DNA of 20,543 nt, taken from assembly GCA_000697665.1 (NCBI GenBank), contig KL197721.1, forward strand, positions 1,033,992 through 1,054,534, in the 5' to 3' direction. This DNA is from Jaapia argillacea MUCL 33604 (lineage: Eukaryota; Basidiomycota; Agaricomycetes; Jaapiales; Jaapiaceae). Below are positions 1-11,505 of the stretch, piece by piece. The first letter of the stretch is position 1; each line of letters begins with the position of its first letter. A program made the position numbers and the translations under genes. Under the pieces are notes generated by a model. The model was not told where the DNA came from. It saw only the letters and a program-made list of their open reading frames with translations, and made no database searches.

Positions 1-62
1 ATTTTTTAGAATATGTTAGTGTTGTGTATAGTTTGTAATGAAGGAAGTGTAATGTAGCATAC

Positions 63-1801
63 CACCAGTATCATTGAATGAGTGTTGAAATGGTTGCTCA
101 TGCTGTTGATGGGCGTCAGCATTGCTTAAGGAACTGAACAAGACATTGTCTGCAATTGAGAGCTTATGAGTTCTGTCACTTCTCAAAATGAAAATCTTTA
201 CCGCTTTGTGAGTTATCATGCTGATCGTTCTTGATGTGAGGAAGGGCCTCAACTTGAAGTGAGGGACTCAATACTGTTTGTTTTGAAACAACATCATTGT
301 TCAGCAACCAAAAGCAGTTTAAAAATTTAGTTCATACCTTGCAGCTCAATACCTTGCAGATCAGTAGCCAATGCACTGTTGTCTTCTGAAACCGGCCTTG
401 ACTTCTCCATAGGACTCGAGAGTAGATTATCTAACCAATGTTAATGCTTGTTGTGTGTATCTTGAATAGAACCTTACTCACCATCCTCTGTGTCTTCGTT
501 CAATACATTCTTCCTCTTCTTGTGAGACTGGGATGATTCGGCAATTGATTATTCAGGTGATGGCAGCTCAACTAGGTAATTATATAGACCAAAGAAACAA
601 TTGCTTAATGTTTGAAAGTAAGAACATACTATAGCCCACAAAAAGGTGCTTGCTTTTCTTTTGTCACAAGGTAATGATGGAAGACAGCGAAGGCTTTGCC
701 CTTTCCTTTCCCTTCAATGTTCCTTTCTTTGTCTTGTCAATGAGATGGTGTTCTGATGTACTGGTACTCAGTTTTGATGTTGACGAAGATGTGTTCGAAA
801 TGGACGATAAGGACGATTTTTGACATAAGCTGCATCGGATGGCTGGTGTCTGTACTTCAATCTGTTTGAGAGCTGTGATGTGTCGTTTTGAGACTTTCTT
901 CAGATTCACAACTTGATCCTCTTGTATGTTGTCAACGTTAATGACCTCCTTGGGATTGGTGACAGCCAGTGTTCCCAACCCTGGATCAACTGCTGAATGT
1001 TCGGTCGGTTCTTGCTGTGTTTGATCATCTTGTACCTTGGCAGCATTGATCAGTGCTGCTAGCAATGCTTTAGCTGCACCTTTGCAACAGTTATCGATGG
1101 CATGACAGATTGTTTTGACAATTTGTTTATTATCCAATTCTTCCCACCACTGCAAATCCTCCCCTTTACTTGTTGCACCATAGTCTACTGGATTTATCTT
1201 CGTGAATGCCTCCCAATCTGATGATGACTGAATTGGTGAGAATATAGAACACAAAGTGTTACTCACCCAACATAAACACATCCACATTCAAATCCAGAGG
1301 ATGTTCCTGAGATTCCATCCAGAATCGTAGCTGTACTTTGTCATGCAGCATTCTGAAATACTCCTGGACCAGGAATTGGTCAAACATAGTGCTTCGCCAA
1401 TCAGGTGTCAACTGGCCCTTTGACTTTGCGGAACACAACTCATCTAGGAATGATTGCACTACTGTTGATGTGGCGAAAGCTCCGAGTTCTGGTCCATTGT
1501 AGTCACCATGTAATTCATGCCAAAGTCGAGAGGAGAGACTGATGTAGTTAGTGAACCGAAAAAGATGCCAGTAATGCTCAGGAACCAGAACATAAGCACC
1601 ATGTCCATCTTCGAATGTGCTGTTGTTGAAATTGATGGTGTCCTTCTCTATGCTGAGAAACACTGAGCAATTGATTTTTGTCAATCCTTTGTCGACGATA
1701 GCAAACTGATCATATATCTCCTTGCATGCAGATCTGAGTCGACCAGGGCTGACTGTACCTGGCCACTTGGGACCCAAGACTGTGTACTGTTGCAACACCA
1801 T
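63..1801 (-). pseudogene. Unknown multi-exon gene, 3' part, two in-frame stops
   Basis: Exons read on the minus strand are 1801-1267, 1217-630, 571-482, 430-338, 273-202 and 149-63. All five introns (49-64 bp) are GT-AG and every junction is phase 1, so one frame runs through the whole model. The last donor (minus position 62) opens an intron that leaves the window, so the 3' end is missing. The first exon starts at ATG 1801, but the frame stays open a little upstream into the satellite boundary, so the 5' end may be truncated. The first ~200 residues look globular (Trp/Phe-rich, e.g. WEAFTKINPVDYG); the rest is Ser/Lys-rich and low in complexity. I do not recognise a function; it resembles an orphan family I associate with agaricomycete transposon islands (memory, unverified). 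The frame is broken by TGA at 664-666 and TAA at 549-551, both one C-to-T step from a sense codon, which argues for a pseudogene. Confidence 0.6.
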
Positions 1802-1848
1802 GTAGTTGAGCCTATTTAGATGCTTTTCTCATACTTTATGGTCAGCCC

Positions 1849-3140
1849 ATGGTGACAATGTATCATGGTATATGGTGGAGCCCACCTGGGCCCATACAGG
1901 TTTATGGATTGCACTTGATGGGTGGGCCAGTGGTGTTGATTTGTCAAGATAGGTGGGTGGGCCTAAGGCAAGATATATTGAACCATATTATTGGCCCAGG
2001 TTCATGTGGTACCTTTTGTGACTGTGGGCCCATGTCAAAGATGTATAGTAGATTATCATTGAATGCTATGAGCTCTCTGATGCAGTATGTATGGGCCCAT
2101 ATAGTGAGTGTTCAGTGCCATTCTTGTGGGCCCATCATTACTGAAAATTCGTGATTCCCTGATAAGCTCGATTTATGGATGGGCCCATATAAGGGATTGA
2201 CGGCATGGATCACTAGGCCCACATTGAATATTAGACCCATTTGTATTACCAATGTAGAATATTCAGTCTTGACTATGTTTAATCAGTGGGCCCAGAACCC
2301 TGACTAGTGTGAAATACTAATAGCTTATCTGTGGGCCCATGGTCCACAAGTATATCACATATCCAGGCCCATCTTCAAATGATTTTCTATCCTGGTAGTA
2401 GATTCATGGGCCCATGTTCCATTCATAAACTACACATATAGGCCCAGAGTACTAAATCTCTATTTCTGTTGATGGGCCCATTTTTAGCAAACAATGATCA
2501 ACTCATGGGCCCAGATAGTTCCTCCTCTTACTATGACCATGGGCCCACAGTACTGGTTTGCCATTTCTATATAATGGACCTGTACTCAAGCCTTGTACCC
2601 CACCCATGGGCCCATTATCTATGGTCTGTAATCAATCTATGGGCCTGGATTTTCCTGCTTCTTAATCATCTAGGGGCCCATATTTCATTTACAAACTGCA
2701 CATATTGCTGGTACACAATTTTTACCTATGGGCCCATGTTGAATCAGCAATGGTCAACTCATGGGCCCTGTATTCTTCTCCTCTTAATGCATGCATGGGC
2801 CCATGGTCTGGCCTCATACCCCATGCATGCATGGGCCTGTCATTAATAATCCATACTAAACATATGGGCCTAGTGTACGGGGTCTTGATTTTCATCTATG
2901 GGCCCACACTCTAGCCTTATACTGTATGTCTAGGCCCATCTTGAATAATCCATGATTAATATATGGGACCAAACTTTCCCTCCTCTTAATATACCTATGG
3001 GCCCACATTTGATCTACAGACTACATATATCACCAGAGCACTGGCACTTAATTTCAGATCCAGGGGCCTATTCAACTTACATATTATGTAAGAGCCCATA
3101 TCAATGTGTACCAACATAGATATGATGAATTCAGACCCAT
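1849..3140. repeat. Palindromic ATGGGCCCAT satellite array, ~33-bp spacing
   Basis: The core GGGCCCA, or a one-base variant, recurs in near-regular steps, for example at 2474, 2507, 2541, 2608, 2641, 2674, then 2730, 2763, 2797, 2833, 2866, 2900, 2932, 2965 and 2999. Spacing is 32-36 bp, with occasional doubled gaps where a core has decayed. The best copies extend to the palindrome ATGGGCCCAT. Spacers have diverged much more than the cores. There is a longer period of about 256 bp: the pair of cores at 2474/2507 and the spacer between them reappears at 2730/2763, both times ending in CAACTC before the second core. A pyrimidine-rich spacer (CCTCCTCTTA type) also recurs at about 2520, 2650, 2775 and 2978. 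Open frames here simply follow the repeat and are not genes. Confidence 0.9.
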
Positions 3141-3405
3141 AATAAATAAATTGAATTTGTTGAAATTTATTTCGAATTTAGTTTGAATATTGTCCATATT
3201 GGTAGATTTTTAGCTGTTTCTGGATTGACTCCAAAATATGTTGTAGTTATCTCAATTCAATCACATAGAGATGAATTGATTTCAATATTCCTGAATTTGA
3301 AAGGATTTGACCACTTATTCTTACATTTCTAACTAACCCTGGTAAGTTATTCCAATTTATGTCAATTTATATTAATTTATTTCAGTTGATATTGATTTGT
3401 TGGGA
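3141..3405. other. AT-rich spacer without genes
   Basis: This stretch is rich in AATT, ATTT and TTGAAT words and separates the GGGCCC array from the next repeat block. It holds no convincing coding frame, splice pattern or RNA gene. It could be a degraded transposon remnant, but nothing in it identifies one. Confidence 0.5.
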
Positions 3406-4260
3406 TGGACATTTATTGCAGACTTTCTGGCAGACATTCCGGCGGACATTCCAGAGAAGGTTCTGGTTGAGAATGTGCATATGTGATCACTGGAGATGAA
3501 GTTCATGCAGGAATCAAACAATCTGTCTGTGATATTGCGCACTGACAAGCAATGGAGTGGACATTGCTGGTATGGGGCCAAAAGCGGACTTGCCACGCAG
3601 AACTTCTGCGCAGCGAGGCTAGAAATTGCATCTGATGGAAAGAGCTCCAAAGGAATGACAGGAAAAGTGTAGGCATTACATTGCAGGCTGTGACAGGACA
3701 AAGCAGACTTTGCAAGCGGACTTTCCGCTTACCATCCGCCTGAGGATATAGAGCTGGAATTTGAACAAAACAACACAGGAGTGTACTATTTGAACAGGAG
3801 GAGTGTAGGAATTGGGGACTGACTACCAAATGATCAGATATTGCAGGTTTTGGCAGTGCACAGTGGAGCTTCCGAGTGGAGTTTCTGCTTAACTTCCGTG
3901 GAATCGTATAGAGAGCTAGAATTTGAACAAAATTGCACAGGCGTGTGGTATTTGAACAGGAAGAGTTAAGGCACTTGTGACTGAGTATCAAATGATTTGA
4001 TCTGATATTCAAGCAGACTTTCCAAGCGGACCTTCTGCTTATCATCCGCCTGAGGAAATGGAGCTGAAAGTTGAACAAAACAACACGGAGTGTATGATTT
4101 GGATGGAAGGGGACTGACTACCAAATGATCAGACTTTGCAGGTTTTGGCAGTGCACAGTGGAATTTCCAAGCAGAGTGTCCGATAACACTCAGGGCAAGG
4201 ATGTCGAGCTGGAATTTGAACAAAGCCACACTGGAGTGTAGGAGTCGTCAACGAATATTC
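3406..4260. repeat. Four ~150-bp imperfect tandem repeats with GGACTTTCC-like motifs
   Basis: The phrase GAGCTGGAATTTGAACAAA (with variants) starts at 3751, 3913, 4061 and 4206, giving steps of 162, 148 and 145 bp. A second layer is visible at about twice that period: GACTGACTACCAAATGATCA occurs near 3821 and again near 4111, followed both times by the same CAGGTTTTGGCAGTGCACAG stretch. Between them lie short motifs such as GCGGACTTTCCGCTT and CATCCGCCTGAGG (near 3715 and 4030). The block begins with GCAGACATTCCG (3430-3441) followed directly by a second GCGGACATTCC. The long minus-strand open frames here are shadows of the repeat. Confidence 0.8.
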
Positions 4261-4322
4261 CTTATCGACAGGGATGTGGTATAACACGTTGATATTTTAT
4301 AAAATCAGAGGTATATGAATAA

Positions 4323-6104
4323 CTATTGCCCATCCTCCAACTCCTGGATCAGCTCTCTCAAGATGTTTATCTTTGACATATGCTCTTCCAAAGACCGAGC
4401 TATCCTACTGAGAAGATGCATGTCCTGGGTTGCCTTGAGGATTACTCTCTTGTGGGCATCCAGGAGATGCAGACGGGAACGAGATGGATAATCTCCTGGA
4501 AATTTCCATCCAGGCTGAGGAGGTAGCTAGGGCGATAGAGTGAATAAAAGCAATTGAACACAGAGATATCATCTCACCTGCCAAACAGATTCTTGGTTTG
4601 GAACATTTCCGGCTGGCATTGACGGTCCGGCAATATTGGAAGCGTCAGCCGATAGGTAACTTGGCCTGTCAACCATCAGAGGTGTTTGGGTGATCTTGTC
4701 AATGGGAGTGGCGGTGATGCCTTCTGATTGTCTCGTGGGGGTTCCTTTGTCCTCGCTTGCAGGGATCGAAACATGAGGAATTGTCTGAACAGATTTGGGA
4801 ATGTGTGAGTCAGGTAGCAGGGGCAGGGTTGTGAATCTGGATATCATCTCATCAAGGTCAACAGGAGCTGGAGGCAAACTTCCACAGGCGTCGATCTGAC
4901 AAAATGTAGGGTTCTGGACGGAGGCAGCTGGAGGCATACTGAGAACAAGGAGGTTGCTGGTTTTGATAGAACTTACGAGATGGGTTGGCTTGATCTTGGG
5001 GAGGCAGTCAGCTCCTCATCAGGACCATAGGATATGTACTCACCATAATAGACTGCTATGGCTCTCAGGGATGCTATCCAGCAATTGGGAAATTGAATGG
5101 GGGGTAAACGGTGAGGCACTTACCAGTTCCAAGCCAGTCTGGAACAACTGGCTGGGGTGACGCTGGACTCAGCTCCCTATGTGGCCTGTTAATTGGAGAT
5201 ACTGGAGAACAATGAATGAATATGTCATCCATAAGCTGCACGGCAGTACATACCAGAAGGCAGGAGAAGTTTATAGCGGTCAATGGGACTGAAGTCCAGC
5301 GGGGATCATGAGCTTGTTGAGGGAGCACCTACAGCCTCTGCCAACTCAACGAAGATCATGCATTGGCACTGAGTTCATGGGGGCGGTGAATCAGCCAAAC
5401 TGAGTGTGTCATTTGAGGGCATTGGGGGTCAATGAGTTGGGAGGATGGCCTGTCGTTTCCCATGTCAATGGGGGCGAGGTGTTGGACTGATATCATCCAG
5501 TGGCACGGACAGTCCAGTGGACCGAGGGAGTTTGGGTTTACCAATTTTTGGAGGTGCCTCAGACCCAATGGGACCTGGAATAAATCATGGGTGGACAAAT
5601 TGAGAGAGAACAAGATGAGGAATGGAACTCACCATTGTCTACCTCCATTGCAACCACAGTCGTACTTGGCACTGCATTGTTGGGGGCGGGAGTGCGGAGA
5701 CAGGGGGGATTGTTGACCTTCCTTCTGGCAAAGGTGATTGGTGCAGCCCCTGTAGGGATCTCCTCAGATGACACATTGTCACCTATCACCAACAATGTTG
5801 AACAAATACATGGGATTGAGAAGCAATAAGGGAGCTGACCAGTGTTATTGACATCCATTCTAGCTGGGGGATCGACATCTTGATTTGTGAGGGGAGGTAG
5901 TGGTGGTGCTACAGGTACGTCACTTAGTGTGTGATGTGGGGGGAATGAGAGGAACGCAATCACCAATAACTGGCAACTTTGCAATAGTTCTCCACAAAAA
6001 TGTTGGTTGAGACTGCTGGCCAACTTCAGATTTCGATGCGTTGATTTCAGGGATGGTGAAAGGCTGAGCAGGATTGACTGCTGAACTTGAGAGGGAGAGT
6101 GGTG
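4323..6104 (-). pseudogene. Unknown multi-exon gene with C-terminal coiled coil, four TGA stops
   Basis: Exons on the minus strand, 5' to 3': 6104-5840 (start unresolved), 5782-5633, 5574-5254, 5201-5124, 5073-5044, 4994-4977, 4927-4578 and 4526-4323. The introns are 49-58 bp with clean GT-AG ends; one has a perfect CTGAC branch point. Phases agree at every junction downstream of the first exon, including through the 18- and 30-nt microexons, which is strong support for the model. The product is Pro/Ser-rich for most of its length, and the last exon encodes a 67-residue tail with a heptad-like helix (about the last 40 residues) ending at TAG 4323-4325. The frame is cut by TGA at 5465, 5429, 5375 and 5306, all in exon 5574-5254, and the first exon needs a one-base shift near 5930. 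The family is not recognised. It lies divergent to the plus-strand gene beginning at 6296. Confidence 0.55.
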
Positions 6105-6295
6105 CTGTAAAAAGGAGAATTCTGATCAGCTCACAGTCCGCCAGGAATGACCATAAGAACTCATTATTTGCCAACAGCCACCACCCTGTGCAGAGTTGTC
6201 CCCACCACTTGTCAACCATCTGTGCTGTTGAGCTTGCATCTCACAACCTTCACTGTCAATGTTTTACATCGTACCAACCTCTCATTAAGGACAAC

Positions 6296-8957
6296 ATGGC
6301 TGGACGCGACATGCAAGAACTACATGAGCAAGTCATGTACTACTGCCAGCGGATTCTCTGCGCCTATGAGGCACAAGCACAGCGCTCAGCTGGGATCAAC
6401 AATGCCACGTTTCTGACAAATGTTGTCGAAGAATGGGTGTGTTTGCCTTCATTCTCACCAATTCTTCTTATTGAGAGATTTTAGGACCATATGAACGAGG
6501 CTAGAAATGCATATGCCGCTCTGAGTGGAGGCGCACCACCCATTCCCAGGCTCATTCAAAGTTTCGATGAAGAAATCACCTCTGAGCCAGCCAAACAAAA
6601 TTTCCTGCGGGCCTCAGCTGATGATCCTCGCATCCCATTCATGGAGAATACCCCAGAGTCCATCCCTCCCAGCATTGACCTTGGCAAGAATCGATGGTGG
6701 GAGGAGCCAAGTAAGTTGTAGTGCTGTTTGACTGGGTGATAACATCTCATTTTCGATTTCCAGAGCCTACTCATGAAGCGGACCCTGATGAAGACAGAGA
6801 GCCAGAGATCGATGGTGCGCTTCAGTTTACGTCTCCTATTTGTTTACATGTCTAAGTTTGGCAGTTCCTCTGAGGTCTGTGTTGAAAGAATCAACCTCCG
6901 AAAGCCTTCCTGGATTCGCTCGAAAGAAAAAGGCATCCCGATCCAAGGGGAAGGGAAAGAGCAAGAAGGTGGTCATCGAATCCCCAAACAAGAAACTCAC
7001 AATCACGATCCCACGAGCGACGAGCGTTGAATCTAGAGCAAGTGCTGCTGTGTTGGATGCACGAGTGACAAGTGTTGGCGCTCAATCAGATGCCGCCATG
7101 TCGGATGGTGCTGTATCAGAGGCAACAACCGACTTTACCATCGTGGACCAATCTGACACTGAGGGAATGTACAACCATGTCTTGACGGCGAAGGAGAAAG
7201 CCAAGATCACTGTGTATCAGGTATGTTTACTCATATATGGAAGTCTCCCTCTAATGTGATACATCTAGGCACAGCCCCCCTGCCACCACTGCAGGGATAC
7301 CGATAAGGCCTGTGTTTAACTTAATGGCACGAGGTTGATTGCTTGCCTCAACTGCAGGAAGCTCCATAGGGGATGCACAAACAACAACACCATCACCAAA
7401 TTGCTACTCACAGCTGAAGAACTCGAGGAGCTAACCGTTCAAATGAGGAGATCGAAGCGCAGAACTCAGAAGTCTAGGAAGATGACTCAAGAAGCATCCC
7501 CGCCTCCTCCTCCAAAGCCAAAACCGACCCGTTGCAAGAGATCTCAATCAATTGTTTCAGCAACTCCTGCTCCCCCTCAGAAGTGTTCTCGCAAGACCGT
7601 TGTGTCGCAAGAATATGTTGAGGTGTCGGATGAGGAGACTCAACGTGAGTTCATTGCTCTCAACCGACTCCAGGGTCTGATTATTCAATAGCCGGCCCAT
7701 CGTCAGGAACATCCGCACATCAATTGCCTTGTGCAGCCAGTTCATCCGCACAGGTACAGCCTGTAACAGACCTTCTGGGTAAACCCTTTTCTTTTTTTGC
7801 TGGCATAGATGGCTGATTGCATGATGCGGATCCACAGGTGAGCTTGCACAATTGAGGGTGGAGATAGTGGAGATGAGGCAAGTGCAATCAGCAACACAAG
7901 CTACCCTCGAGCGCCTTCACATCGACCATGGAAGGGTTATGGCTGACAATGAGGGGATTAAGGCCTACATCGAGTCTGTCCAGAGCCTATTGCAGCGTCA
8001 TCCAGTCCAACCATCCCCAGCTCCACACTACATGCCTCCTCCTGGGTTTGTACAAACATCTCTCCATACCCCCATGCACCCGAAAACGAGTCATGGTAAG
8101 TGTCACATCAGTTTTCACATTTTGTCCAGACCTTTGAGAGGATTTCAGGGTTGGACAGCCCTTCATCATCTTTCTCGTTTGAACCCCGTCACCAGCTACT
8201 CGACAACAGCCAGGACTGGGACCTTCCACAACCGACACCCAGTCTGACTCCACAAATGTGGCCAGAAGCATCAACCCACCGGCTCTCGCCAGTTCCAGAG
8301 AGTCCGAACCCAGCCCCCCAGCAATCTTTTGTGGCTCCCAATACCACTGTTGCAGAGGCTCCGCTGGAGGTGCAGCCCACGGGACTCGCAACATCACCCA
8401 AGGCTCGCACTGATGTTTCAGCCGACATTCCATCCACAGAAGCAGGGGTTCCAGCCATCCTCCCTGCAGCAGATATTCTGGCGGATGTTTCATCCATGGA
8501 TGTTCCAACAGCGGAGCTTGCGACATCAGACATTCCCTCTGTCGTTCGAGCCACACCCTCCCTTCCAGCGGAGGTTCTGACTTTGGTAGAAGGAGCTCCC
8601 ACCAGTCAAGCAGAGTTTCCTCCAATTACCAGAGGGACACCAGCAATCACTGGAGCGGACTTTCCATTGTCTCCACAGAAAATCTCAATTCCCCTGACTT
8701 CAACTCTGGTCCGTCAAGTTGGGGCACCCAACCCATGGGTTTCGCCCATTCTGCCGTCATCCACAACACCAGTTGGCTCACCACCCATTCCTACCCTGCT
8801 GGATGTCTCTGCTCCAAGGATAATTGAACCTCCCGCCCCAACTATCTCACCGATTGCTTCTCCCTCTGCTCTGTTTGGTAGGTCCAAGCCGCTTCTCACA
8901 TTTGGAGCCAATGGACAACCTTTGGGACAGCCAGACATTACCATGGATGACGGTTGA
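6296..8957 (+). pseudogene. Eight-exon gene with Zn2Cys6-like cluster and coiled coil, one in-frame TAA
   Basis: Exons are 6296-6436, 6485-6710, 6764-6814, 6865-7220, 7269-7644, 7692-7778, 7838-8095 and 8149-8957. The introns are 47-59 bp with good donors and branch points, and the frame is phase-consistent over 768 codons (ATG in an AACATGG context, stop TGA 8955-8957). Residues 1-110 form a helical, acidic N-terminus. Residues 120-255 are Lys/Ser-rich and nuclear-localisation-like (ARKKKASRSKGKGKSKK). Residues 263-294 hold six cysteines spaced C-x2-C-x6-C-x10-C-x2-C-x6-C, which fits the fungal Zn(II)2Cys6 consensus. About 414-466 is a coiled coil, and the rest is Pro/Thr/Ala-rich. A nuclear DNA-binding or chromatin role is inferred, not shown. 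TAA at 7317-7319 falls in the loop between the two halves of the cluster; CAA (Gln) would restore it. No alternative acceptor removes the stop and keeps the cluster. Confidence 0.7.
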
Positions 8958-9050
8958 GGCAGCCAGTAAATATAATGTACACCACATAGATAAAATGAAT
9001 GATTACATGACTGGTATATAAAACATATGAATACGATTCAAACAATCAAT
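8958..9050. other. Convergent intergenic region
   Basis: Ninety-three bases separate the stop codons of two convergent genes (TGA at 8957 and, on the minus strand, TAG at 9051-9053). The stretch is AT-rich, as expected of overlapping 3' untranslated regions. No strong polyadenylation motif was recognised. Confidence 0.4.
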
Positions 9051-11356
9051 CTATGACTTCACCAAGGTCTTTCCTTGGTTCCGAGCAGCTGCACTGACTT
9101 TGTTTTTGCTATGGGTGGACTTCATCTCCTTCGATTCACCAGACTTTGTGGAATGTTGAGGCTTCCGCTCCTTCGATCTGCCAGCCTTTGTGGAATGTTG
9201 AGGGTGTTTTGCTGGTGGCTCAGCTCGTTTCTTCGCGAGGGTTGATCGGCTTGATCTGGCAGAGGGTTCCCTCATGGGCATTCTCCCCTCCTGTTCCTTG
9301 TCCTGCTTCAAATTAGATTTGGCTGCTTGAGATCGAGTGAACTTGGGACTGGGTTTGGTGGATGGTGCTATAAAGGTTAGAGATTAGTTATATCTCTGTT
9401 TGAAGGGTGATCAGTTTGGTTACCTGGTGCCTCCGCTCCTGCAGGTGGGACCTCCTGTATCTTCTCATCCTGGGGAACCATACGCTGAGCTGCTGGGAAG
9501 ACTTCAGCTCTTCTCCTCTTGAATAACCTAAATGCTGGCTGACCAGAGTTTTGTTGCTCCATCTGAAGCAGAGATTCCGCCTTTTCTGACTGAGGAGATT
9601 CTGCTTTCTCACGATTGTGTCCACTTGGTTCCTGTCTAGATTCCAGAGATCCCACGTTTGGATGGTTATCTCCGCTTGCCTTTCTTGGGGACTTCAGAGT
9701 TTCTGCTCCCTGGGCAGGACTGTCACCACCAATAGGATTTGTTCCTTGCCAACAACATGAGATCTTCATCAACTGAACATCAGATCGACGTACCTGCAAT
9801 ATTTTGTCCACCGTCTCAGAGTGGCTACTGGCTTGGGCAACAGCCTATCAATGCTTACCTTTAGGGACCACCTCCAGATCCGACTCGTCCGTGGGATTGT
9901 CTCTCAACCTGTCGGAACTTGACATACTCCAGCCAGTGGAGTCTGACTCTGTATCAGACTCCTCCACCTCACTCTCCAATTCATGTGCCCTGCGCTTTCC
10001 CTTTGCCTTGGCTGAGACCTTTTGACGAGTTTTGATCTTCTTCTTAGTGACCTTAGGTTTGATACGAGATCCTTTGGTGAGGGATGGGTCCCTCATATCG
10101 CCTTCCCTGCATCCAGAGAACTCAAAGACAACCTGGTCGTCGTCCCTTCGACGTGACCAGTGTGCAAGGAGAGCCTCCGATGACTTTTGTCATATGTGAG
10201 AGGGGTCGTTGAATTCAAATGATTCAGGGTAGTATTCCGCATCTAGGAAGTGGTTCAGATTTGATTTCAGTTCGGCCCAGGGAACCAATGCTTTGGGGTT
10301 GTGGGTAAAGCGTCCTACTCAGGAGGTGAGCCATGACCAGATGAAGTAGAGTTGGACTTACAGTAGTGTTTTGTTATGAAGTCCTGGATTATCGCCTTCA
10401 TCAGCATATTGCGAGGGGGTGCATCAGAGTCAAAGTCAGGGAGGACAGGTATACCATTGTCATCCACCATGACCTCCAATTTCATCATCTGCTTCCCATC
10501 ACCCTCCCCTGTATCCGCAAACACCTTGTCCTGGGCCCATTGCATGAAATGCTTCAGGGAGATCTTCTCTTCCTTCTTTTTCATTGCATCAGTAAATGCA
10601 ACCTTTCCCGCCTCCAAAAATTCATCCACACTGAAATTGAGTCAGCCTTCATCTGGGTATTGTGTAGATAATACTCACACCCATGAATCCATCTGCCCAT
10701 CCAGCCTCTTGAATGCTCCCATCGCCACAACCACAGTCCCACATTGCTTCCACATAGCTTGAATGAACTGCTTGGTGAGTTTAATCACCTTCTCCTCCGC
10801 CATCCTAGATATCTGACCATCAGTCAGGTGAAGGAATACCCTATAGGATGGCCAACTCACTTCTGCTGGCTTGCCGCTGGAGGGGCTTCACTGTTCCACT
10901 GATCAGCAATCTCAATAAGTCAGTCTATCTCCACTGGGGGGAGTTCAGCCTGAACTTCAGCCGTGATTCTCTTCAGATTACCCAGGAATTCCCGACTCCC
11001 AGCCTTCACACCAGTCTCATCCTCAGTCTTCTCCCTCAGCTCCTTCTTATGCTCCTCAGCATGGACCCGCCTCCAGTCCACTTGTTAGTGAGCTGGAAAT
11101 CCTCCTTCTTCTTTGTCAGTGAGCTTTGTATCCAGGACAGTGGAGGACGACTCGCCCTTTTAAATTTTCTTGCATCCTGTTTGTCTAAGGCCGGCCCCTT
11201 GGCCTTCTTCCTAGCCTCGACCAAAGAAGCATATGACTGTTTGATCACTTGAGGGCGGGTTTTTCGATCTCCAGCCTTGAATTCAGGAAGTGCATCCCTG
11301 AGATCCCTAATCTCATCTGCAGTAAGCTGAATTGTGGAGGTTTTTTTCGATGGCAT
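9051..11356 (-). pseudogene. Seven-exon orphan agaricomycete family, three TGA stops and one frameshift
   Basis: Exons on the minus strand: 11356-10861, 10804-10679, 10630-10362, 10314-9859, 9814-9794, 9744-9424 and 9367-9051. Introns of 44-56 bp keep phase throughout. The N-terminus (MPSKKTSTIQLTADEIRDL) begins a basic helical region; a WNSEAPP segment follows, then AMWKQCG and FITKHY segments. I recall this order from a large family of uncharacterised agaricomycete proteins common near transposons (memory, not a search). The C-terminal half is charged and Ser-rich, with a Lys/Arg tail carrying a 14-residue repeat. Damage: one base appears to be missing in the G-run near 11067 (frame leaves a KWTG motif and resumes at VHAEEHKK); TGA at 10920-10922; TGA split by the intron after 10362; TGA at 10190-10192. 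Each TGA fits a former CGA arginine. No enzymatic function is visible. Confidence 0.7.
9119..9202 (-). repeat. 42-bp coding repeat (14 residues)
   Basis: Two copies of a 42-bp unit ending in GTGGAATGTTGAG (plus strand, ends near 9160 and 9202) encode the 14-residue pattern PQHSTKxGxSKExK in the basic tail of the minus-strand gene. A weaker third match (STHSK) follows at its C-terminal side. The unit length is a multiple of three, so copy-number changes would keep frame. Confidence 0.7.
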
Positions 11357-11505
11357 TATAGACATCAGTGAGGCAGGTGAATGACAGTTGAAGGTGTGTT
11401 GTGCAAAGCTAAGTCGACCCATAGCAATTGGTTCAACTTCGGCTAACTGATCCATCACACAGCTTCCTCGCCTACCTCATTGGCTCCAGTTCTGCTACAA
11501 TCTTC
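11357..11505. promoter_or_regulatory. Divergent promoter region
   Basis: The 149 bp between two divergently oriented start codons (minus ATG at 11356 and plus ATG at 11506) must hold the promoters for both genes if both are expressed. ATTGG, the reverse complement of CCAAT, occurs near 11426 and 11479. No TATA box stands out. Assignment rests on position only. Confidence 0.35.

Noticed and set aside
1218-1266. A shorter 39-bp intron using the nearer CAG (1228)
   Set aside because: It breaks the reading frame, whereas the 49-bp intron ending at 1218 keeps it.
1849-2914. Plus-strand open frames of 69-125 codons within the GGGCCC array
   Set aside because: They are read straight through satellite repeats (recurrent Met-Gly-Pro and Trp-Ala-His words) with no splice or homology support.
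1849-3140. CRISPR-like array
   Set aside because: Repeats are short palindromes with degenerate, partly related spacers, in an intron-rich eukaryotic context with no cas genes.
3372-4229. Long minus-strand open frames of up to 191 codons
   Set aside because: They coincide with the ~150-bp tandem repeats and their peptides repeat with the DNA; no exon structure.
8189-8602. Gly/Ala/Ser-rich minus-strand frame of 137 codons
   Set aside because: Same antisense shadow in another frame.
7987-8625. Minus-strand open frame of 212 codons
   Set aside because: Shadow of the Pro/Thr-rich last exon of the plus-strand gene; composition is that of an antisense low-complexity frame.
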